Shown here: one piece after another, positions 1-5,963 of the stretch
How the letters are laid out: the number at the start of each line of letters is the position of its first letter
Numbering within the stretch: the first letter of the stretch is position 1
NCBI GenBank assembly: GCA_026712885.1
Contig: JAPOPO010000138.1
Location: 1 to 9,712, forward strand
DNA length: 9,712 nt
DNA from: Rhodospirillales bacterium
GTDB taxonomy: Bacteria; Pseudomonadota; Alphaproteobacteria; UBA828
Direction of reading: 5' to 3'
The notes under the pieces: generated by a model
Databases searched by the model: none
Seen by the model: the letters and a program-made list of their open reading frames with translations, nothing else
What the model was told of the DNA's origin: nothing
Made by a program: the position numbers and the translations under genes

Positions 1-936
1 GAAGCTGTGCCAGACCTGCGTGTGCAGATACTCCTGCACGGACTTCTTGACCGGCGTCACTTTGAGCGAGTTGGCCACCGCGCCCTGAAGCTGCTGGGTG
101 CGAAACAGGAACCAGGGCAGCCAGCAGATCTCGTACTCGCCCAGGATCAGCTTCAGCTTGGGATGACGATCGAAGATGCCGCCGAAGATGAACTCGTTGG
201 CGAGGATCGGCCCCGCATCGGAGAAAAGCTCGAGCCAGAGGCGCGCTACGTCGCCCCGTTCGTGATCGTGGATGATGGTGAAGGGGTCGCGCACGCGGCC
301 TGCGACGATGTGGATCGTCACCGGAATGTCGAGATCGGCCGCGGCCGCCCAGAGCCGGTCGTAGTAGGGGTCGCGGTAGGGCGGCATGTGGGACTTCACG
401 TCGGTATAGATGAAGACCGTGCGCACGTCCTTCTTCGCCAGCCGTTCAAGCTCGGCCACGGCCCAGTCGACATCGTCGGGCGGCAGCATGCCCGACGCGA
501 GCAGGCGTTTCGGGTCGTGGCTGCAATACTCGACGATCCAGTCGTTGTAGACTTGGCAGACGTCCTGCACGAGCTGCGGATGCTCGATCCGCATGCAGAG
601 CAACGCGAAGGTCGAGTTGACGATTTCGGCCTGGACGCCGTCCATCTCCATCAGTTCGAGGCGGAGCGCCGGGTCCTGGTTGGAGCGGTTCACCTTGTCG
701 GCGAGCTCGGGGTCCATGGCCGAAGCCTCTTCGGTGGAATCGGCCGCATCCTCCGGCTCGACCACGCCGAGGTCGATGTAGTCGTAGCCGAAGAAGTAGT
801 AATTGCCCGGAATGCCGTCGTAGCGGTCGACGACGCGCGGAACCTTGTCACCCCACTTCTTGCCGAGCGCCTTCTCCCACAAATCGAGGGGTTCGATGAT
901 GTGGGAATCGGCAGAGATCACATAGTCCAGGCTCAT
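1..936 (-). CDS. Amidohydrolase_2-family metal-dependent hydrolase or decarboxylase (3' end outside window)
   Basis: A TIM-barrel metal enzyme of the amidohydrolase_2 family, which includes ACMSD and gamma-resorcylate decarboxylase as well as true hydrolases. The reading frame is open for 312 codons from ATG at 936 to the window edge. Visible family features are the N-terminal D-x-H metal motif (ADSHIIEP, D10 and H12), a strand-end histidine in VTIHI (H209), the signature GGIFDRHPKLK (252-262) followed by GE and W (E267, W272), and the EYLHTQVWHSF segment at the end. The last metal-binding Asp should lie just beyond base 1. An acidic stretch at about residues 57-80 looks like a lineage-specific loop. 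An AAGGGGA ribosome site sits about 7 bases before the ATG. The start lies 28 bases after the VOC gene stop, so the two are probably cotranscribed. D-x-H rather than H-x-H resembles the decarboxylase/hydrolase branch. Cytoplasmic, since no signal peptide is seen. The family call is firm; the substrate is unknown. Confidence 0.9.
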   Translation of the reverse strand, partial: MSLDYVISADSHIIEPLDLWEKALGKKWGDKVPRVVDRYDGIPGNYYFFGYDYIDLGVVEPEDAADSTEEASAMDPELADKVNRSNQDPALRLELMEMDGVQAEIVNSTFALLCMRIEHPQLVQDVCQVYNDWIVEYCSHDPKRLLASGMLPPDDVDWAVAELERLAKKDVRTVFIYTDVKSHMPPYRDPYYDRLWAAAADLDIPVTIHIVAGRVRDPFTIIHDHERGDVARLWLELFSDAGPILANEFIFGGIFDRHPKLKLILGEYEICWLPWFLFRTQQLQGAVANSLKVTPVKKSVQEYLHTQVWHSF

Positions 937-964
937 CGTCGTTCCCCTTTGGCTCGCGAGCGGC

Positions 965-1942
965 TCAGGCGTGCAACGGCCGCTGTTCGGGTGGCTCTGC
1001 CGCGACTGACGCGAAGTCGCAGTCTCGGGTTGCGTAAAATTCGACCAGGAACCCGTCCGGATCTCTCAGGTAGAAGCTGCGCTTGGTGCCGCTATCGACC
1101 GACGCCACGGTCGGGATGTTCCGCGCACCCAATGCCTCCTCGGCGGCGGCAACTTGGGCTTCGTCCGCCATTTCGCACGAGAAGTGGTGGCAGCCGCTCT
1201 CCAGGCCCTCCGCCCTGGCAAAGAGCGCGCAGTGAAAGTCGGGGGTCGTCGCCCCGCCGCGCAGATAGGCGTAGGCGCCGTCAGGCGCCATGTAGGCGAC
1301 ATCGAGGCCTGCGAAGTCGGTGTAGAAGCTTAGCGAGCGCTCGACATTCTCCACCACCATCACCGCCCGGGTCGTCCGCAGCGGATGGACCGGGGCGTCG
1401 GCGACTCGCTGATAATCGGGCGCTCGTTGCCACTTCGGCTCGTCGCTCGGCGGCGCGGCTGTCGGGTCCCAGCGGGCGGAGATGTTGGGGATGGGGCCGC
1501 CTTTGAAGACCGAGCGCCAGTCGTACATCACGTCCGCGTAGAACTCGTGGAAGATGCCGTCCGGGTCCGGCACGTAGAAGGAGTGAGAAAAGGTGTGGTC
1601 GATGGTGAGATAGTCCTGGCAGCCGGATGCGACGGCGCGCTCGATCGCGGCGACGAGCAACGCTTCGTTATCGACCTCCCAGCCCAGGTGGTTGAGGCCC
1701 GGTTCCTGGAAGCCCTCCTCGATGATCACCTCGCCGTCGCGGCCGCGGAAGGGGCGGCCGATCTCCACCATGCCGACATCGTGATGGCTGTTGCCGTTGG
1801 AGACGAAGCCCGCGCCGGTGCCGACCTCGATGCCGACCTCCTCGAAACCGCAGATCCTCTCGAAGAATGCGACGGAACGGTCGAGGTTCCGTACGCTGAC
1901 ATTCGCGTGGCCGAGCCGGCGCACGCCGAAGTTCACCGTCAT
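965..1942 (-). CDS. Two-domain VOC protein, extradiol ring-cleavage dioxygenase-like
   Basis: A 325-residue protein with two vicinal-oxygen-chelate (glyoxalase/bleomycin/dioxygenase) modules, at about residues 8-138 and 188-306, joined by a linker of about 50 residues. Both modules carry the hallmark DPDG-x3-E-F-Y (E133 and E301). Module 1 has a complete His/His/Glu set: H12 (GHANVSVRNLDRS), H85 (LNHLGWEV) and E133. It also has an HH pair (H53-H54) and Y123, ten residues before the Glu, resembling the catalytic HH and Tyr of BphC-type enzymes. Module 2 has H253 and E301, but its first ligand position is R192. The expected activity is Fe(II)- or Mn(II)-dependent extradiol cleavage of a catechol-like substrate; another VOC chemistry is possible. 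The ATG at 1942 has GGAGGGG 8 bases upstream. The gene follows hyuB by 106 bases, with a promoter-like sequence between them, and precedes the amidohydrolase by 28 bases. Cytoplasmic. Fold confident, reaction inferred. Confidence 0.88.
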   Translation of the reverse strand: MTVNFGVRRLGHANVSVRNLDRSVAFFERICGFEEVGIEVGTGAGFVSNGNSHHDVGMVEIGRPFRGRDGEVIIEEGFQEPGLNHLGWEVDNEALLVAAIERAVASGCQDYLTIDHTFSHSFYVPDPDGIFHEFYADVMYDWRSVFKGGPIPNISARWDPTAAPPSDEPKWQRAPDYQRVADAPVHPLRTTRAVMVVENVERSLSFYTDFAGLDVAYMAPDGAYAYLRGGATTPDFHCALFARAEGLESGCHHFSCEMADEAQVAAAEEALGARNIPTVASVDSGTKRSFYLRDPDGFLVEFYATRDCDFASVAAEPPEQRPLHA

Positions 1943-1980
1943 CGCCTGCGCCCCTCCCTGCCGACTTCGCCCGGAGGAAA

Positions 1981-2009
1981 ACGGTATAGGGTGCTCAGGG
2001 CACCGTCAA
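1981..2009 (-). promoter_or_regulatory. Putative sigma-70-type promoter for the VOC-amidohydrolase pair
   Basis: On the minus strand, TTGACG (2009-2004) matches the -35 consensus at five of six positions. It is followed after 17 bases by TACCGT (1986-1981), which keeps the TA and final T of a -10 box. Overlapping alternatives, TATACC at spacing 15 and ATACCG at spacing 16, are also present. Transcription would start near 1974, giving a leader of about 32 bases before the ATG at 1942. The spacer contains the inverted repeat 1990-2004. Read from consensus matching only. Confidence 0.45.
1990..2004. repeat. Inverted repeat GGTGC-N5-GCACC in the promoter spacer (possible operator)
   Basis: GGTGCTCAGGGCACC is a perfect 5-bp inverted repeat around a 5-base centre. 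It begins at the last base of the putative -35 element and ends just before the -10 candidates, a position where a bound regulator would block RNA polymerase. Its left ten bases, GGTGCTCAGG, recur at 2018-2027. No regulator gene is present in the window to pair it with. Confidence 0.45.
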
Positions 2010-2012
2010 TTT

Positions 2013-2030
2013 CGGCCGGTGCTCAGGCCG
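2013..2030. repeat. Second GGTGCTCAGG copy inside a CGGCC-N8-GGCCG hairpin after hyuB
   Basis: GGTGCTCAGG at 2018-2027 repeats 1990-1999 exactly, with 28 bases between starts. This copy overlaps a perfect 5-bp inverted repeat, CGGCC (2013-2017) and GGCCG (2026-2030). It lies 18-36 bases past the hyuB stop and about 8 bases upstream of the putative -35 box. It could be a second regulator site or a weak hairpin at the end of hyuAB. It lacks the T-run of an intrinsic terminator. Confidence 0.4.
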
Positions 2031-2048
2031 GCGCAGTGGCGGGTGCCC

Positions 2049-3797
2049 TTATTCAGCGCCCGCCCCGCGAAGGGCAGCGGTGGCGGCCTCGTCGAGTGTG
2101 CCGCCGGCCGACACGGCGACGGCATAGTCCCGGCGCGCGGCCTCGGGCGAGACCAGGTCGTTCCGCACGTCGGCGGCCACATCCTCAGCCGCACGGTCGC
2201 GGGGGTCGCCGTAGCCGGCGCCGCCGGGGAGCACCAGCTTGAGGCGCTGGCCGGGCGGGATCGTCTGTTGGCCCTTGCCGCGCAGCTTCGCGCCATCGTC
2301 AAGCGCAACTGAGCCCGCCGCGCCGTCGAGCCCGCCGCCCCGGCCCCTCGCGGGGTTGTGGATGCGTTCGAACTGCGCAAGCACGCTGAAGGGCGCACCG
2401 TCCGCGCCGCCGATTTCCATCACCTGGCCGAGCCCGCCGCGCAGCAAGCCGGCGCCGCCGGTATCCTCCGCGAGCTCCTTACGCCAGATGACGATGGGCG
2501 CGACCGTCTCCGTGGCTTCCGCCGGGATTGTGCGCACGCCGCTTGGGAAGGCGGTCGCGGACAGGCCGTCCTTGGTCGGCCGCGCGCCGGCACCGCCGGA
2601 GTTGAAGAGCGCCACCTCGAACTCCGGCGGGTCGAACGCCGCGTTGCGCCGAGCCTCGCTGTCGATCGCCGTCGCGCCACCGCGCAGCTGCACGATCCAG
2701 AGCGAGGCCGCGCCCTCCGCCGGCACCCGTTCAGGAATAGCTTGATGCAGGCAGCCGAACACCAGATCGGGCAGCATGTGGCCGATGACGTGGCGGGCTG
2801 CGACCGGCCAGGGCCTGGGCACGTTGAGGATCGAGCCTTCCGGCGCCGAGACGGTGAGCGGCGCGAGCGAGCCCGCGTTGTTGGGAATGTCCTTGGCCAC
2901 GATGCACTTCAGGCCGAAGCTCGTGTAGGCGGTGGTGTAGTTGAGCACCACGTTGATGCCGTGATTGCTGGCGGGCGAGGTGCCAGTGAAATCGACGTGG
3001 ATTCCTTCACCCGAGATGGTCATGGCGGCGGCCAGCGTGATCGGCTCGTCGTAGCCGTCCATGGTTAGCGTGTTGCGGTAGGTGCCCTTGGGCAGCTCGG
3101 CGATGGCGGCCAGCGTCGCGGCGCGCGAGCGCTCGATGATCTCCTCGCCCAACGCATCGAGGTCGGTCAGACCGAACTCATCCATCATGGCGAGCAGGCG
3201 GTCGGCGCCGGCCCGGTTGCAGGCGATGAGCGAGTGAACATCGCCTTCGAGTTGGAGCGGCTCGCGCACATTCCAGCGTACCATCTCCAGCAGGTCCTCG
3301 TTGATCCGGCCTTCGCGTACGAGCGGCATGATCGGGATGTAGAGCCCTTCCTCGAATACCGAGCGCGCGTCCGGCCCGAAGCCGCGACCGCCGATGTCGA
3401 CCACGTGCGCGGTGCAGGCGAAGGAGCCGATAATTCGGCCCTCGCGAAACACCGGTGTTACCACCGTGAGGTCGTGCAGATGGCCGCAGGTGAGCCACGG
3501 GTCGTTGGTGATGTAGACGTCGCCCTCGCGCATCGCCTCGTTGGGGTAGCGGGCGAGAAAATGCTGCACCGCGATGGCCATCGAGTTGACGTGGCCGGGC
3601 GTTCCGGTGACCGCCTGGGCGAGCATCCGGCCCTTGGTGTCGAAGACGCCGGCGGAGAGATCGCCCGCCTCGCGCACGGTGGTACTGAAGGCGGTGCGCA
3701 ACAGCGTCTGCGCCTGCTCCTCGACAACCGAGATCAGGCGGCTCCACATGATCTGCGCCTGGATCTGGGCGAGGCCGGAATGGGTGTTGCCGTTCAT
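2049..3797 (-). CDS. hyuB: Hydantoinase B / oxoprolinase beta-type subunit (HyuB family)
   Basis: A 582-residue protein of the hydantoinase_B family, which includes N-methylhydantoinase B, the C-terminal part of 5-oxoprolinase and the acetone/acetophenone carboxylase alpha-type subunit. It pairs with HyuA to act on a substrate phosphorylated at the expense of ATP. Seen along the chain: EAGDLSAGVFD (43-53), TGTPGHVNSM (64-73), the probable metal-site motif HLHD (H106, D109), HVVDIGG (H131, D134), FTGTSP (270-275), NSGGAG (399-404), the TGGAG-x2-RGGLG segment (446-457) and the C-terminal PGGAGYGDP (524-532). All occur in the usual family order, and the length is normal. Its ATG shares one base with the hyuA stop (TGATG), and AGGGGAGGA lies about 6 bases upstream, so it is translationally coupled to hyuA. 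No carboxylase gamma subunit follows, which argues against a complete acetone carboxylase. Cytoplasmic. The exact substrate is unknown. Confidence 0.95.
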   Translation of the reverse strand: MNGNTHSGLAQIQAQIMWSRLISVVEEQAQTLLRTAFSTTVREAGDLSAGVFDTKGRMLAQAVTGTPGHVNSMAIAVQHFLARYPNEAMREGDVYITNDPWLTCGHLHDLTVVTPVFREGRIIGSFACTAHVVDIGGRGFGPDARSVFEEGLYIPIMPLVREGRINEDLLEMVRWNVREPLQLEGDVHSLIACNRAGADRLLAMMDEFGLTDLDALGEEIIERSRAATLAAIAELPKGTYRNTLTMDGYDEPITLAAAMTISGEGIHVDFTGTSPASNHGINVVLNYTTAYTSFGLKCIVAKDIPNNAGSLAPLTVSAPEGSILNVPRPWPVAARHVIGHMLPDLVFGCLHQAIPERVPAEGAASLWIVQLRGGATAIDSEARRNAAFDPPEFEVALFNSGGAGARPTKDGLSATAFPSGVRTIPAEATETVAPIVIWRKELAEDTGGAGLLRGGLGQVMEIGGADGAPFSVLAQFERIHNPARGRGGGLDGAAGSVALDDGAKLRGKGQQTIPPGQRLKLVLPGGAGYGDPRDRAAEDVAADVRNDLVSPEAARRDYAVAVSAGGTLDEAATAALRGAGAE

Positions 3798-5899
3798 CAG
3801 GCGTCCTCCCCTTGCGGCGGCCGGCGTTCCAGCACGATCGCGCCCAGGGCGTCGACCGAAGCAGCAAACGCCGTGCTCACCACCGTGGTGGTGTCAGTCT
3901 CGACGATCAAAGCGGGCCCGTCCACCCGCGCGCCCGGCGTGAAGTCCGCGCGCCGATAAAGCGTCGCTTCGACGACGCGGCCGCTGCCGGGATCGAGGAC
4001 GGGCCGCACGCCGCGCTCCGGCGGTGCGGCGGCCTCGGGCGATGGATCGATGAAAGCGACGGCCTCCGGCACGGCGCTTACGCCGACGGACCAGCTCACG
4101 ATTTCGAGGTCCAGGTTCGGGATGATACGTCCGTAGAGTGCCTCGTAGGCGGTCTCGAAGGCCTCGCGGATGATGGCAGTGTCTTCCCGTGCCCAGGTTC
4201 GATTCGGAAGGGGCACGACGACCTCGTGTCCCTGGCCGAGATAGCGCATGTAGGCGGAGCGGTGCTCCCGCGTCGGCGCGCCCGGCTCTCCTCGTGCGAC
4301 GATGGCGGCGGCCTCGTCGCGCATTTCCTCCAGCACCCGGTTGGTCAGCTCGGGGTTGAAGGCGCTCACCACCTGATAGGCGCTGCGCACGACCTCGTAG
4401 GCGACCGGCGCGCGGAGGAAGCCAACAGCAGAGCCCACCGCCGCAGCCGACGGGATCAGGATGCGGTCCATGTCGAGCTTCTCGGCGAGGCGGGCGGCGT
4501 GCAGCGGCGCCGCGCCGCCGAACGCGATCATCGTGCGCTCTCCGAGCGTGGCACCGATCTCGATAGCGTGGACGCGCGCGGCACCGGCCATGTTCTCGCC
4601 GACCATCTCGCTGACCCCCAGGGCAGCCATCTGGGGTTCCAGACTGAGTGGTGTGCCGATTGCGGAAGAGAGTGCGTCGGACGCTGCCTGCCCGTCGAGC
4701 ACGATGCGCCCGCCCGAGAACTCGGCGGGGTCGATGCGCCCCATCGCCAAATCGGCGTCGGTCACCGTGGGCTCCGTGCCGCCCTGGCCGTAGCAGGCCG
4801 GCCCTGGCTGTGCGCCGGCGCTCTCCGGCCCCACCGCGATGCGGCCGAGGCGATCCACGACGGCGATGGAGCCGCCGCCCGCGCCAATCTCCACCATCTC
4901 GATCACGGGGATGCGGAGTGGCAGGCCGCTGCCCTTGAGGAAGCGATGGGCGCGCGCCACCTCGAAGGCCCGCGTCGTCTGCGGCTGGGCGTCGTCGATC
5001 AGGCAGATCTTGGCGGTGGTGCCGCCCATGTCGAAGGAGAGAACGCGGTCGAGCCCGCATTGGCGGGCGACGTGGCTCGCGAAGACGGCGCCGCCCACCG
5101 GCCCGGACTCGACGAGGCGGATGGGGAAGCGGATCGCCGTCCCGATGTCGGCCACGCCGCCGCCGGAGAGCATCACGAAGAGCGGGCAAGTGAAACCAGC
5201 CTCACGCAGGCCGTCTTCCAGGTTGCGCAGGTAGCGTGCCATGACCGGCTGGACGTAAGCATTCGCGCACGCGGTCGAGAAGCGCTCGTACTCACGCATT
5301 TCGGGCGCCACTTCGGACGACAGGGTGATCGCAAGGTCCGGCAGAGCCTCGCGCAGGATGTCCCGTACGCGGCGCTCATGCGCCGGGTTGACGTAGGAGT
5401 GAAGGAGGCCGATTGCCGCGCTCTCGATGCCGTCTGCTGCGAGCCGGGCGGCCGTGGCTTCGACCGCCGCCTCGTCGAGCGGCAGAATTGGGTCTCCCGA
5501 GGCGTTGAGCCGTTCGGGAATGGGGGAACGCCATTGCCGGGGCACCAGCGGCACCGGCTTCTCCATGTCAATGTCGTACTGCTCGAAGCGGCTCTCCGTC
5601 CCCATTTCGATGGAATCGCGGAACCCCTCGGTGGTGATCAGCGCGGTGCGGGCCCCCTTGCGCTCGATCATCGCGTTGGTCGCGAGCGTGGTGCCGTGGA
5701 TCACCAGCGCCACCTCGTGCGGGACGGCGCCGCAGGAGACCATGGCTTGTGCAAGGCCCTGGCGCACGCCCTCTTCGGGCGCGTCGGGCGTCGTCAGCAC
5801 CTTCGCCGTGATTCTCTCAGGCCCGCGCTCCAGCACGATGTCCGTGAAGGTGCCGCCGATATCGACGCCGATTCGAACCTCCGCGCCCGATTCCGCCAT
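3797..5899 (-). CDS. hyuA: Hydantoinase A / oxoprolinase alpha-type ATPase subunit (HyuA family)
   Basis: A 700-residue ATP-binding subunit of the hydantoinase A/oxoprolinase family with an actin/ASKHA-like fold. It is expected to activate a cyclic amide or carbonyl substrate by phosphorylation for HyuB. Features in order: phosphate-1 loop GVDIGGTFTD (11-20), HGTTLATNA (69-77), the ESGPVGGA segment (264-271), second phosphate loop FDMGGTTAK (289-297), EIGAGGGSIA (337-346), GPACYGQGGTEPTVTDADL (367-385) and FGGAAPLHA (460-468). Hydant_A_N spans about 8-185 and Hydantoinase_A about 200-495, followed by the usual C-terminal region. Start choice: the frame opens with GTG-ATG. I prefer the ATG at 5899, because AGG lies 6 bases upstream of it but only 3 before the GTG at 5902. 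The gene begins 64 bases after the polA stop with no clear terminator between them. Its stop overlaps the hyuB start by one base. Cytoplasmic. Confidence 0.95.
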   Translation of the reverse strand: MAESGAEVRIGVDIGGTFTDIVLERGPERITAKVLTTPDAPEEGVRQGLAQAMVSCGAVPHEVALVIHGTTLATNAMIERKGARTALITTEGFRDSIEMGTESRFEQYDIDMEKPVPLVPRQWRSPIPERLNASGDPILPLDEAAVEATAARLAADGIESAAIGLLHSYVNPAHERRVRDILREALPDLAITLSSEVAPEMREYERFSTACANAYVQPVMARYLRNLEDGLREAGFTCPLFVMLSGGGVADIGTAIRFPIRLVESGPVGGAVFASHVARQCGLDRVLSFDMGGTTAKICLIDDAQPQTTRAFEVARAHRFLKGSGLPLRIPVIEMVEIGAGGGSIAVVDRLGRIAVGPESAGAQPGPACYGQGGTEPTVTDADLAMGRIDPAEFSGGRIVLDGQAASDALSSAIGTPLSLEPQMAALGVSEMVGENMAGAARVHAIEIGATLGERTMIAFGGAAPLHAARLAEKLDMDRILIPSAAAVGSAVGFLRAPVAYEVVRSAYQVVSAFNPELTNRVLEEMRDEAAAIVARGEPGAPTREHRSAYMRYLGQGHEVVVPLPNRTWAREDTAIIREAFETAYEALYGRIIPNLDLEIVSWSVGVSAVPEAVAFIDPSPEAAAPPERGVRPVLDPGSGRVVEATLYRRADFTPGARVDGPALIVETDTTTVVSTAFAASVDALGAIVLERRPPQGEDA

Positions 5900-5963
5900 C
5901 ACTTACCTGCCTTCAATGAGTTGGATTACTCGATCTGAGACGATTGCTTCCCGCGACCCCGCG

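Noticed and set aside
7..1506. A 499-codon plus-strand open frame across the amidohydrolase and VOC genes.
   Set aside because: It is antisense to two recognised genes and spans their boundary. The last third is an Arg/Ser/Pro-rich string typical of a non-coding frame.
5918..5931. GAGT-N6-ACTC inverted repeat upstream of hyuA as an operator.
   Set aside because: A 4-bp arm is expected by chance, there is no second copy, and no promoter elements are placed around it.
3812..5938. A 708-codon plus-strand open frame opposite hyuA.
   Set aside because: It is antisense to a gene with clear family motifs along its length. Its translation is rich in Arg, His, Asp and Gly without domain-like patterns, typical of a shadow frame in GC-rich DNA.
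5952..5963. CGCG-ACCC-CGCG hairpin just after the polA stop as a terminator.
   Set aside because: The stem is only four base pairs and no T-run follows on the minus strand, so it is too weak to call.
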